From positions 1 to 64,000 of the forward strand of contig PUQB01000189.1 in assembly GCA_003024785.1 (NCBI GenBank): a DNA stretch of 64,000 nt. Reading direction: 5' to 3'. The notes beneath the pieces are model-generated. The model had not been told where the DNA came from and did no database searches. It saw nothing but the letters and a program-made list of their open reading frames with translations. The translations under genes and the position numbers were made by a program. Positions 47,095 through 58,613 of this stretch are shown one piece after another (the stretch's first letter is position 1; each line of letters starts with the position of its first letter). This DNA comes from Selaginella tamariscina. Lineage: Eukaryota; Streptophyta; Lycopodiopsida; Selaginellales; Selaginellaceae.

Positions 47095-50000
47095 CATTAA
47101 CAATTCTTCTTCGCTATTACCTTCTGAGTGAGGCAAGAAGGTCTAGGCCGCTTGTGAGATGGTTCATGATCTTCTGTATCTTCTGTTGATGTTTCCATGG
47201 GTAATGGAGTGTGTGAATGTTCTGTACTCCTCGAGATAACTTCCGGTCTAATATCTGATTGAAGTTCGTCCTCAGACTCCGACATTGAACCAGATTCGTC
47301 TTCAGAGCTATCGCACTTCTCGGGAGGGAACTTTCCAAATACTCCTGTATGGGTTTGTTGGGTAGTCAGTTGAGAACCTCTCTATCCACTTGTTCAGGTC
47401 CTCAACCATGGTCTTATCCTTTTCAACAGCAAACACAGTAAGGTAACACTCCTTCAAGACGGACCCCCTAGTGCAGTAGTCAAAAACCCACGCATCACTG
47501 TGAGGACCCCTGATCAAGTTGACGATGCTCCGCTTGACTTGTGATGTTTGGATAACGTACATTGCCGAATACGTCCTTTCAGCTATTGGTGTATCGGATG
47601 GAGGTTCAGGCCGTTGGAGTGCAAACAGATGCCTGTCCAGTCATTTGAAAGTTTGAAATTGTTTGGCGCATTCCTAACAACCAAGTGAACAACCGTATCA
47701 ATGCACTTGGATTAGCATCATCATATAAAATCCTGTCCAACGATGTTTATTCTTCTTGGCAAAGGCGAAGGCAAAAGTATCGTGACATGAGCAAGAATCA
47801 AGAAATAAATACCTGAAAACGTAGTATCAATGAAGAGTGCAAGCATGAATTCAATAATAAATACCTTCTTGTACATGCTTGCACGGCTAAGTTTCTCCAC
47901 CAAATCCTCTAATGTCCTGTCTGTCGAAGGATTTTTTGACACCTCGCCGATCCATCACGAACAATTGAAACGGTTTCCTACAAGCAGTGATGTTACCCCA
48001 TAAAAGTCTGAATCCAACAACAAACATCTGTAGGGCTTGTCGTGATTCGTAGCATCCTCCTTTATAAGGTTCAACTCGGTTCTCCGCTGCTGAAGGACTG
48101 CCATAAGAGAAGGCGTCATCGCAATGTTCTCCTTTTTGGCGTTGGCGTGCAATAGATTCTTGCCCAGATCTTCCGATTGATTCACCCATTCGACAAGCAT
48201 ATCATCGTTTGTCACATGCAAATATTTGCTGACCTCTTCGTATGTTGGCCGAGGTCCAACCCAGTTTGTGGCAGTGTATTCCCAACCACTCCTTGAAGTG
48301 CCTGACCGTCTTCAACTCCATTGCCTTGACATGAAAAGGAGAGGTGGGGCTGCTGTTGTTAATTTATAGTTTGCCATCAATCACCAAATCAGCCAAGACT
48401 TCCATCTCCTCCATCGTTGTTCCATTTAAAGGCTTCAACCATGTGAGCTTGAAATCGTTGTCTACATCCTTTGTAGATTGAACAGACTTAGCCTTCGGCG
48501 TCTTACTGGGTTTCTTTGCAGACTTTTCTGAGGCTCCCCTTCACTTGTCTGCTTCTTCTTCAGTGTTCCTTTTGAAAAGGATTCCATAATCCCCAACCAT
48601 TTGGCAAAGATCCTATCCGGACAAGAAATCAACATCATCAAAAAGGATGTTTCCTTCCCGCCCACCTGGGCAAAATCAACTGCTACAATTTCTTCAACTC
48701 TCTGAAAAAAAAGACAGATTAATATACCGGCGAGATAAATCCCCCCAACAATTTACTTACCCGTACATCGCACATTGTGTATTCCCTGCAGTAGCTCTTT
48801 GTGGTCGCTGAAGAGATTCCCACACGGCTGCGTTTGAACTTCTCCCATATTTTGCTGTTGTAGTGGTTGGTGTCGCAGCGTCCCATTCCGCCGATAACTT
48901 ATGGTACTCGATTGTGAGATTCGGCTTAGCTAAAAACGCCGATCTTTTCGTCAGCTTCTCACGGGTATGCTCGGAAAGTTTTGTTGCCATCGTTCCTTTG
49001 TTGTGTTCATCGAGAAGTCGTTGGGCTGCCGTTATTTGTGTTGGCCACTAATGATGTAGTACTTGATTGATTTTCTATTCTCCGTCTGAATTTCATGATT
49101 TGTTCTGTGTTGTGATCCACACTTTGTCAGCGCCTTTGTTTCTTTCGTAGTATGGGCACAAAACAGCATTATGTGGAACGGTGTAAGAATTGTCGTCCTT
49201 CATCTTCTCCATGAGCTCAGCTACACGTTCCTGGTTGAGTGGCCTGTAATTGAAGTTTGGGTTGACGCTGCAATACTTAACCCTACACTCATAAATCCTA
49301 TCATCCAACATCATTTCCTTGTGGCTTATTGCAGCATGGGATGCCACAGGTGCAGCTGACAAAACGACTGATGATTTTCTTTTACGATCCGAATCAACAT
49401 GTGTGATCCCCGATTGATGCTGTTCTAATGTTCTCGGCACACTCTTCCAGCTCCCGAAGTTTTCTAAGCAAATTGAACGTGATCTGTAAAGAACCTGAGA
49501 CCGAGCCACCCTCTCAATCTCTTATGATGTCGCTGTGTTCTTCTTCAATGTGAAGAGGGACGATTGCTCCACTGTATAAGAATACACCTACTCGATGAGT
49601 CTGAAGATCTTCGAAGTAGACATCTAATTGGATCCCCTCCATAGATGGGCTTTCGTTGAGTTGAAGAAGAACTCCACGGTCAACATCATTAGTGAACACG
49701 TGAACATCATTATCCACAAGTCGACAAGACCACCCAAGATTAATGTTGTAACTGGCGACCTCTGGATCCGAGAACGTGACATTGGATGGAACAAGGCATA
49801 TGTGTCGAGCATCGTTCAATCTGGGTTCGCAGCATGCTTTCGGATGCTTACTAGCACATCCACTTTCCATTGTTTTGCTTGTCCATGCGATGTGACAGAG
49901 GTTAGTTTGACAGCAACCATGGTTGTTCCAATGCGCTTCCCGTTTAGTTTGAAATATGGCCAAGTTGATTCCAGAATCCCCCTGCCCATCTCTTCTGCTC

Positions 50001-50117
50001 TCGTCTTCAATGTCACCTCAATTCCACATCTGAATACAAAAATGATTAGTTCTTCAAGCACATATCCGAGTATAGATTTTATTTTAATTCTTACCCAGAA
50101 TTTGACGACGACTCCAT
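47095..50117 (-). pseudogene. ParB-like / amino-DNA-methyltransferase-like gene
   Basis: This is the large minus-strand gene of copy C. The ATG at 50117 opens a short exon; probable introns are 50094-50030 and 48760-48702. The N-terminal part (VTLKTRAEEMGRGI, WPYFKLNGKRIGTT) is unrecognised. Next comes a ParB/sulfiredoxin-like pattern: VNPNFNYRPLNQERVAELMEK (about 49265-49200), then YYIISGQHK and, one frame on, ITAAQRLLDEH (about 49061-48990). In ParB-type domains this is the N-R and GxHR..AA signature. After a linker, LLLDSDFYGVTS (about 48020) could be the DPPY motif IV, and YPNITSQ-like plus DAWVFDYCTRGS and VFAVEKD (about 47540-47410) motifs X and I. The tail is acidic and Ser-rich. Several frameshifts make it a pseudogene. 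All functional reading is inference from motif order. Confidence 0.45.
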
Positions 50118-50286
50118 ACTAATGACTCAATCTCCTTGTTTGATCAAATCGTCCTTCTGCAAAATAATACACTATGAATACAATCATATAAAAACGCACA
50201 CACACTTGTATAAACCCGAATATACAAAATAATACACAGAAAATTCACATACACCCTCTTTATCTCAGAGAGAAGTGGATGGGATT

Positions 50287-50372
50287 AACTGTCCAAAGCT
50301 CACATTTGTGCTAGTGCAAAAGAAAATAACATTTGGTTTTAGAACCACCACAAATGTGAGCTTTGGACAGTT
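50287..50372. repeat. 24-bp perfect inverted repeat (hairpin)
   Basis: The arms 50287-50310 and 50349-50372 are exact reverse complements (aactgtccaaagctcacatt... in the left arm) around a 38-bp loop. It lies between the start of the methyltransferase-like gene and palindrome array 1. It could be a promoter or terminator hairpin or a small foldback element. Confidence 0.85.
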
Positions 50373-50465
50373 TTACATGCTTTTACTCGAAATATTATGA
50401 TAAGATGATAAAAATAAATGAGATATGCAACTTATATATACTAATACACATATATATTACATGAA

Positions 50466-51456
50466 GGTGGGCGGGATTAATCCGCCACCCTTCTATGCCT
50501 CCTAAAGATGGTGGCGGGATTAATCTCGCCACCTTTCTGGAGCCCTGAATGGGTGTGCAGATTAATCCTGCCACCCTTCTCGGTCTCAGAGAGAACTGGG
50601 CAGGATTTATTTGGCACACCCCTTCAGTGGCTCCAGAAAGGTGGCGGGATTAATCTCGCCCACCATGTAAGGGATGGTGAAATGAATCTCGCCACCCTTC
50701 TATCCCCTCCATTAGTATTGTAAACCTTCTACGTCTCAGACAGAGAAGTTTGGGATTGGTTCGACTCACCAATGGAGGAAAAAAAGAAGGGTGGCGGATT
50801 CATCCCTCCACCAGGCATAGAAGGTCGGTGGGATTAATCCCCGCCCAGGCCCTTTACGTAGGCCATGGGCGGCAGATTAATCTCGCCGCACGCCCATGCC
50901 TGCGTGGAATCTAGCGGGATTAATCCTGCTGCCTAGGCCCTTTAAACAGGCCATTGGCGACGGGATAAATCCCGCCAAATTCCATGCAGGGCATGCGTAG
51001 GCGGCGGGATTAATCCCACCGCCCAGGCTCTTCACGAAGGCCATTGGCAACGGGATTAATCCTGCCGCCTGCCGGGATTAATCTCACTGCCTAGGCCCTT
51101 TAGACATGCCATTGGCGATAGGATAAATCCTGCAGGATTCCGCGCAAGGCATGCATAGGTGGTGGGCCATGGGCGGCGAGATTAATCCCGCCGCTCTTCG
51201 GTTAGCCTCATGAGCGATGGAATTAATCCTGCCGCTCATGAGGGTAACCGAATAGCCTGCCTAAAGGGCAGCGAGATTAATCCTGCCGCTCATGAGGGTA
51301 ATGGATAAGTGGTGAGATTAATCCCGCCACTGAGGCTCTAATAATATAGCGGCGGGATTAATCCCGCCACCCGCGGGGCTAACCATATAGTGGTGGGATT
51401 AATCCCGCCGCTCGTGGGGCTAACCAAAGAGTGGCGGGATTAATCCCGCCGCTACA
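50466..51456. repeat. Palindrome array 1 (about 22 units)
   Basis: Variants of the 18-bp palindrome GGCGGGATTAATCCCGCC recur about every 45 bp. Nearly perfect ones lie at about 51349, 51391 and 51432. Degenerate units keep the ATTAAT core and complementary GC arms. Between 50820 and 51140 the spacers form a second palindrome (aggccctttac...aggcc), so hairpins alternate. The array begins about 350 bp upstream of the minus-strand gene start. It is not coding. Confidence 0.9.
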
Positions 51457-51606
51457 CACACATATATATATGTATATGTATATGTGTAGGAAAGTGCGTG
51501 TTGTGCCAGAGATAAACAAATTAGATAAAATTATTGTGATACACACACACATGTATATGTATATATATATCGTGCTAAATAAATTAAATTATACAAATAC
51601 ACACAC

Positions 51607-51637
<31 letters not shown>

Positions 51638-51927
51638 GTATATATATGTATATGTATAGTATATACAGGAGTGTGCGTGAGATAAATAAATAAATAAAAT
51701 TATACAAATACTGATACACATAATATATGTATGTATATATGTACATAGGTATATATATTGTGTATATGTATATAGTGTGTATGCGTGTGTGAGCGAAACA
51801 AATAAAATCATACAGATAAACAAACACACACACACACACATATATATATATACAAGAGTGTGCGTGCGTGTGCAAGAGATAAAATTAATAAATTAATAAA
51901 ATTATACAGATACACAAACACACACAC

Positions 51928-51962
<35 letters not shown>

Positions 51963-52020
51963 GGAGTGTGCGTGTGTGTGCGAGAGATAGATAAATAAAT
52001 TATATTATTAAGATTCATAG
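51457..52020. repeat. CA/TG/TA microsatellites, core of transposon C
   Basis: Repeated blocks of CA, TA and TG tracts alternate with gagataaataaataaaatt, with a period near 130 bp (for example gtgtgcgtg at about 51672, 51852 and 51964). A long TG run is at about 51932-51958. Open frames here are repeat translations only. Confidence 0.8.
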
Positions 52021-52025
52021 CCGCC

Positions 52026-52110
52026 GCCGCCTTGCTTCTTAAAACCCTAAGAATATACCTAAACCCTAAAGGAACAAATATTCCTTCTAAGAATATACTT
52101 AAACCCTAAA
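52026..52110. repeat. Degenerate telomere-like motifs
   Basis: AAACCCTAA-type motifs occur at about 52044, 52060 and 52101, and a separate run of three to four TTTAGGG units (gggtttagggtttaggg) at 52488-52510. TTTAGGG is the usual plant telomere unit. Only a few units are present, so these are interstitial traces. Confidence 0.7.
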
Positions 52111-52324
52111 AAGAATAAAATATAGATTCGCCCTAAACGAATATTCTTTCATTATATTATCAGTGTGTACGTGTGCGTGGGTGTATCACATACACCTCAA
52201 AAATATAAATTATGCAAGGGTTTAACATGTGTGTGTCCATGAGAGTGTTAAAGTTTCACGTGTATAATACTATGTTTATATATATGTATTACTACATATT
52301 ATACATATTAGTACATAATATTAG

Positions 52325-52915
52325 AGAGACAGAGTACATATTATGGATCATGCATGGTGTGTATGTATGAGAGAATTGAGAGAGTGTTAACAAATTAAAT
52401 TCATTATTAATACACATATATACATACACACATGTATATACACAAACATACATACATATTACATGTGTAAATTCAATGTGTTACATAGGGTTTAGGGTTT
52501 AGGGTTTAGGATGGATCATGCATGGTGTGTATGTATGAGACAAGAGAGAGTGTTAAAAAATTAATTTTTTACGCATTGCATATATTAGTACACATATATA
52601 CATACACATATTATACACAGATATACAATGTCATACATAGTACATAATATTGTAACATCAGTACATATTATGGATCATGCATGGTGTGTATGTATGAGAG
52701 AAGAGAGATAGGTTACATATTATGGATCATGATCATGCATGGTGTGTATGGGTGACACTGTGAATGTATGAGAGAAGAGAGAGAGTGTTAACAAATTAAA
52801 ATCGTACACATTGCATATATTAGTACACATATATACATACACATGTGTATACACACAGACATACATATATGTTACATGTGTAAATTCAATGTGTTACATA
52901 CACACAGACTAAGTA
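52325..52915. repeat. Irregular tandem repeat with atggatcatgcatggtgtg
   Basis: The block atggatcatgcatggtgtg occurs near 52343, 52512, 52671 and 52723. It is followed by gtatgtatgagagaagagag and then acacatatatacatacaca. Unit length is roughly 160-190 bp, with one shortened unit. No gene. Confidence 0.75.
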
Positions 52916-53054
52916 CATATAGATCATACATGCGTTGAACATGATGTTTTTTAATAAAGAAGCAACATATTTCTCAAGTTTGGTTTAGGGCAATGTGCAT
53001 GTGTGTGCATATGTGTCTCTGTAAGTTAAATTTATGATTGTGTTTATATATGTG

Positions 53055-53679
53055 TACAAAACAAACATCGAATAATTAAGAAAATAATATTAATAAACAC
53101 ACTATGAACATATTTTAAATTATACATAATAATATATGATTTTATCTAATATATAACCATATATAGTTTTAATAATATATATTAATTTAATATTGATAAT
53201 AAGGTTTAACACTGGAATATTCTTGAAAAAATAAGAATTTAATTGAAAATATATACAAATGTAGATCAAGTACTAAAATAATTAACTAAATTAATTATGA
53301 TAATCATGTTTAATATTGGAATATTCTTGGAATAATAAGAAAATAATAAAGAATATCCAATTAATATAAAGAAGATTAATTACTCAAGTAATTAAGAAAA
53401 TGATATTAATATACACACTATGAACATATTTTAAATTATACATAATAATACATCATTTTATCTAATATATAGTCATATATAGTTTTAATAATATATATTA
53501 ATTTAATATTGATAATAAGGTTTAACATAGGAATATTCTTGAAATAATTAAGAATAAGACTAATTTAATTATGATAATCAGGTTTAATATTTGAATATTT
53601 TTGAATATTAAGAAAGTAATAATAATAAACAGACTTTGAATATATTTTAAATAATACATAATAATATATCAATTTATTT

Positions 53680-53735
<56 letters not shown>

Positions 53736-53760
53736 TAATAATATATACTGGAATATTAAG
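53055..53760. repeat. ~310-bp AT-rich tandem repeat and TA run
   Basis: The block starting with aacacactatgaacatatttt occurs near 53095 and, as tacacactatgaacatatttt, near 53411. A third, degenerate copy begins near 53627. The repeated text includes taatatatattaatttaatattgataataagg. A TA run of about 50 bp lies at 53682-53731. Confidence 0.75.
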
Positions 53761-54314
53761 AATGTAAAATAATTACAAAAATTTCGTAATATTAAACAGC
53801 TTAAATCACTTAAATGATATTAAATGCAATTTTAAAACACTCATTGGAATTGGATAGTATATATATCAGAGTGTCAGTTATTTATGTCAACTCATCATAA
53901 ATTTTATTTTTTGTTCTTTTCAAAAATTTTGAATTTTTGACATAAGTATTGTCGGTCTAACATGTAAATTTAAAAATGCATTTAATTTCCTATTCAAATT
54001 CAATCTGGTTCTTTCTCTGGCAAGGGTTTCTTCATTTCTTTATTTTCACTCTTCAGATTTTCTTTTTTCTTCATAGTGATCAGCTTAGGAGCGACATTAA
54101 ATTAGGTGCGCTATTGTTTATAAGAAAGCACGGCGCCTTCAGTACTGTTTACAAGTAAGTATTATAAACAAATTTAGATATAGTTATAAAGATTCACTCT
54201 CTTACATTCTCTTTGAAAATTAGAATTTAGGGGTTTAGAAATGCATTAGGATTACAATATATTCCATTAGGGATTTATCTTATTTAAATATCCTTTTAAC
54301 TTAATATTTCGGTT

Positions 54315-55040
54315 AGCCGGGGCGACGGGATTAATCCGGCCATTTCTTTTTCGCCTCTTAAAAGAGGTGGCGGGATTAATCCTGCCACTATCTTTTTAAT
54401 AGCCATGGCAGAATTAGTCCGGGCAATGCTTCTCCGCCTCTGAAAAAGAGCAGCGGAATTAATCCCGTTGATAACTCTCTTAACTGATAAAAAGTTACCT
54501 AAATTTATTAAAAAATTGTTGGCGGGATTAATCCCGCCAACCATTCTAGGAGGCAGAGAAGGGGTGGCGGGATTAATCTCACCACTACTTCCCTATTTTA
54601 AAGATTTGTGAGCAGAATTTATCTCGAGATCTCTTTGAAATCATAGCTTTGGAGAGAGTTGTGGGCGGGATTAATCCCGCCACTCATTCCCCGTCATAAG
54701 AGTTGTGGGCGGGATTAATCTCGCTGCCTCTTCCTCGTCGAAGGGAGTTGCGGCAGGATTAATCCCGCTGCCTCTTCCTCATCAGAGGTGTCCGCAGTAG
54801 GATTAATCCTATCGCCTCTCTCCGACAAGGAAGATCTGGTGGCGAGATTAATCCCATCGACTTCTCCGAAGGGGTAGAGTCGTCAGCGAGATTAATCCTG
54901 CCAATCTCTCCGAAGGGTAGCTTCGTCGGCGGGATTAATCCTACCGACTCACTCCAAAGGGGTAGAATCTGCGGCGGGATTAATCCCGCTCACTGTTCCT
55001 CGTCGGAGGGAGTCGTGGGCAGGATTAATCCCATCCATCA
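54315..55040. repeat. Palindrome array 2 (about 16 units)
   Basis: The same palindrome as array 1, spaced about 42-50 bp. Examples are ttggcgggattaatcccgcc at about 54520 and gtgggcgggattaatcccgc at about 54661. Spacers share tcttcctcgtc and gaagggtag text, which array 1 lacks. The array ends about 150 bp before the ATG at 55189, mirroring the place of array 1 before the divergent gene. Confidence 0.9.
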
Positions 55041-55188
55041 GTTGTATTAATGAAAGCATGAGATATTATCTTTATACATAATTATGTATTATTGCACATG
55101 CATATTATTAAGCAACCCCAATTCAGATTTCATAGAAATATTATAAACAGATATCATAAATAACACAATTATTTATGTGTAGGACAAT

Positions 55189-58100
55189 ATGTTTAATACT
55201 GGAGATAAAGTATGTCTTCTTCGGAACAACGAGATAGTTGGCACTGGAACTGTGGAAGTTCGAGATGATAATGCATCATGTCACAATATTGCCCAAGGAT
55301 CTGTGTGTACGTATGGGTGAATACCATTTACAAGCATGTTGAGTTCCAGGAATGGAATTTGAGGAGGGTTCTCCTGTATTGTGGAATTTGGATGAAGTCA
55401 AGGCTGACACAGAATATGTAGAGTCACAAACAAATAGTAGCACGAGTTCACCAGATGATGGCTTGCCTGCTGTGATGGATGAGGTGATTCTCTTTCTTCA
55501 TGAGATTGAGGTTGGGAGAGGCATCATCACAGCTATAAATCCAATGGAAGCAGTGTCAGAAGAGAAACTAGGGGCCGACTTCGTGGGTGTAGTTGTGACA
55601 AGGTTTCACCTAATGGCACATTGCATCCTGGATCCCTCGTGAGGTGGCGAACATTTGAATTAAGACGGCAAGATGGTTCAACATATTCTGGATTGGATTT
55701 CAATAATAACAACCCAGAAGAACTACCCATATTTGAAGGTTCCTTATTTGGTCCTATTATAAGAAAAAGGCGATTCATGGGTTGCAAATTTCCCCTACAA
55801 GTTTCGGCAAGAGGGTCAAGATGGATCCTACATCTTCTGAAAGTGTTACGAGCATTTCCACGATTGACTGCTGTAAGAAGAAGTGTTGTCAGATGGTAGA
55901 CCGGAATGAAATTACCCAATGTAGATATGTCTTTCGTATGCTCACCAAAAGCAAAGGCATGAGTTTGTATATGCTGCACTAACTGGGTGTATTGATGGAA
56001 TGGCCTCGGACACAGGTTATCAGAGTACATCCATGGTATTTAATAAGGTGGCCATCTGCTTCAAAGCTTGGTACAGTATATACAGGGATCCCAAAGACCA
56101 CATTCTACCATCGAGGGATGAGTGGCTAGATGGAGCGCGAACCTCAGTTCATGGGAACACTCGCTTGGTCAAAACCCGCTCTCATATTATGGTAGCCATA
56201 GAGATACTCAAGGCTTTTGTGGAAGCAAATGCAGACAGGATGCCTCACAAAGCCGAACCACAAATGCAGGGGTCAGGGAAAATCTCAAGGTTTTGCCTTC
56301 AATCTACACTCAATTGAAGCTGTGTGAACATGTGAACAAGTGCCTCAGTTTGATGGGGTTCAAGCAATCTGCATTAGTACCTTCAACAACATATGGAATA
56401 CTCATTTTAAGGATGTGGAGATTGCAAAACACTTTAGCTTTTCTAAGTGTGAACTTGTACATCATTGAAGGCTACAGAGGCTTGTGCAAAAACCTTGGTG
56501 GAGATCACTACTATTCAAAAGAAGATGGAAGGCCCACATGATTGCACAACAAACTTGCCGGTCTCAACTATGCACACGCATGCTTTCTGTGTCACGCCCA
56601 TCAGAGTACTTGTGCTTATCCATGACAAGATGGATCATTCAAAGACCAACATTCCAAAGCTCGTTACAACACCAAAGTGCCTTGGAAATGTCATGAAACT
56701 TCCAATTTCATTTACAAGTGTGCTAACACATAGACGGTTGTGAGTCATATGACACTTTTCACTTCCACATTGGTCTAGCGACTCCAATTTCACTATTGGG
56801 TCGTTGGCCATGTATTTCAGAAACCTTGAAGCCCACTTATAAACAAGTCCTATCAGTGATCTCAAAGTGAAGAAACAACACCTTTAACCTTTACATAATG
56901 CTCTCATGAACATGTCTACACTTGAGGCTACTTGGGAATATGAGAGGCATTGTCAGCAGCCTGCACAAAAAATAGATGGCCCTGTTGAGAGTTCTAGTTC
57001 AGTGGAGGGATCTAGCTCAAATAATGTACATGTGTCCTCAACATCAAATAAGCTTCCTCGTCATTTGCTTTTACAGATGGAATAATTGTGCAGGCGAGAA
57101 CAAAAATAAGTAAATCATTTTACTTAAGGGTTTCTCAAGCTCATACTTACTTTTATTTTCTAGATATGTGCTAGCATACTTGTCAATGCTTGTTGCCAAA
57201 GGTGTGTTTGAGACAATCACTCAGTTTCCTTATGGTTGGTCACACTCATGAAGATATTGATGTGTTCTTCAGCAAGGTCTCCAACTCTACAAAAAGGACA
57301 AGTGCACTTACCTTACCGCATATGATGAATCTTTTTAAAAACTGCATCTCCAAAAAAAGTTGTGCTTTGCTTGTGACTGAGGTGCCAGACTTCAAAAAAT
57401 TTCTCAAGGAGTATATAAAAGAGGGAGTGATTCTTTAGTTGGTCACTTTGTGCCGCTACAATTTTTTTCTTTATACGAAATGGTATACCTATTATGCAGT
57501 ACAAGTTACGGCCATCAGAGCAGGAGTGGTTACCGAAAGAGGGCTTAATGCTCTTCAAAAGTGGAGAGGATGGAAAGCCACTTCTCCTAGAAGGACAACC
57601 AGACCCTATTCCATTGAGTGCCCAGCTCAAGGAACAAGAGGTTATTATTGATGACATCAAAAAATACGTGGCATGGGTTTAAAAATTGATGCCAAAGAAT
57701 TCTGATAAGGCAACTGGTTACTCAAACTATATAAGCATGTGGTTAACTATTGGGAGACTGCTATGAGAGTTAGAAGGGCTTACTGTCACAAGTACAGAAT
57801 TGCAACACCCTTTTTGGCCTAAAACAAGGTGGCGAGAGGAGATTGAAATGACATTATTAAGCACAGACAACATGGAAGCTAGTAGTGATGTGAAAGTGCA
57901 AACCCCACACTATGTTGGACAAAGGAACAAAAACCTAAAGCATACTTTGATTGCTGCAAGGATCTTCAAAAACTAATGATGGTCCTCATTACTCCAGATG
58001 TGTCATATAATCAGCTTATTTGGATAGGTCAAATTATTGACACACCTAAGTAATCACAAAAAATAGTATGGTTAAGGTTGCATGGTTCAAACCACAAAAA

Positions 58101-58281
58101 AGGCGACACGAAAGGAGAGCGAAAGATATAATGAATGCCTAGAGAAAACATGGTCTCCCAATCAAAAAGACCCAGCATGTTTTATAAATGTTAAATCCAT
58201 TCGATATGGATGGATGTCAAGAAGCGTTGATAAAGTCATGATTAATAAAACTGCAAGAGAATGTATGTTTTCTGAAGCTTA
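55189..58281 (+). pseudogene. DUF7869-type protein, candidate transposase
   Basis: This is the plus-strand gene of copy C. The N-terminus reads GDKVCLLRNNEIVGTGTVEV, then GRGIITAINPMEAVSEEKLG, two copies of a short beta-rich pattern I have no name for. Then come DCCKKKCCQMVDRNE (55860-55910), a zinc-ligand-like Cys cluster, HDKMDH (56621-56638), an ENKNK segment before a 64-bp intron (57110-57173), YVLAYLSMLVAKGVFE-type sequence, and GHTHEDID (57238-57261). The tail has QYKLRPSEQEWLPKEGLMLF. The order of acidic motifs (HDKMD, then MDN/GENKN, then HTHEDID) is that of the DUF7869 family as I remember it and would suit an RNase H-fold DDE enzyme. Many frame changes and stops make it a pseudogene. 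The transposase role is inference. Confidence 0.5.
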
Positions 58282-58528
58282 AAGCAATTATAAAATTATA
58301 AAATATCGTATATTTAATATTCATAATTATTATAAACTCTTTAATAATAGTACCAAATTGTTTACTTAACTATATAAATTTATAAAACGATAAAGAGTCG
58401 ATTACAAAAGAGAATATTCTAAAGAATATTCTATTTTCAAACATATATTCTAAAGAATATTCCTTTAATATTAAAAAATGCTAATTAAATAGCTAAAATT
58501 GCTAATTATTAAGAAATGGGACTATAGC

Positions 58529-58555
58529 CATGCCCATTTTAGTTACAACTTGCAT
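58529..58555. repeat. Right terminal inverted repeat of transposon C
   Basis: Pairs with 45366-45392. Followed by target duplication TTAT at 58556-58559. Confidence 0.85.
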
Positions 58556-58559
58556 TTAT

Positions 58560-58581
58560 ACACAAAACCATATATACATTT

Positions 58582-58613
<32 letters not shown>

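Larger units (their letters stand above)
45366..58555. mobile_element. Transposon copy C, 13.2-kb near-complete element
   Basis: The left end is ATGCATGTTGTAACTAAAGT followed by GGGCATG. The right end, read inward, is ATGCAAGTTGTAACTAAAAT followed by GGGCATG: an inverted repeat of about 27 bp with two mismatches. TTAT flanks both sides (45362-45365 and 58556-58559). The neighbouring repeat copy gtggtcatacacaaaacc (about 44612, 45177) shows the unoccupied form. Minus strand: a large gene (50117 to 47095) and the FCP1-like gene. Plus strand: the DUF7869-type gene (55189-58281). Between them lie two palindrome arrays and a non-coding core. The structure fits a cut-and-paste transposon with 4-bp target duplication; I cannot place it in a named superfamily. 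Confidence 0.85.

Noticed and set aside
50466-51456. CRISPR-like array of spaced palindromic repeats
   Set aside because: The repeat is a full palindrome with variable arms, spacers are themselves repeated, no cas genes exist and the DNA is from a plant nucleus.
52488-52510. Chromosome end marked by TTTAGGG units
   Set aside because: Only three to four units, inside a transposon with sequence continuing on both sides.
45366-58555. Helitron or giant virus-derived element as explanation for copy C
   Set aside because: Helitrons lack inverted ends and target duplications. I see both here and no Rep/helicase, capsid or polymerase gene.
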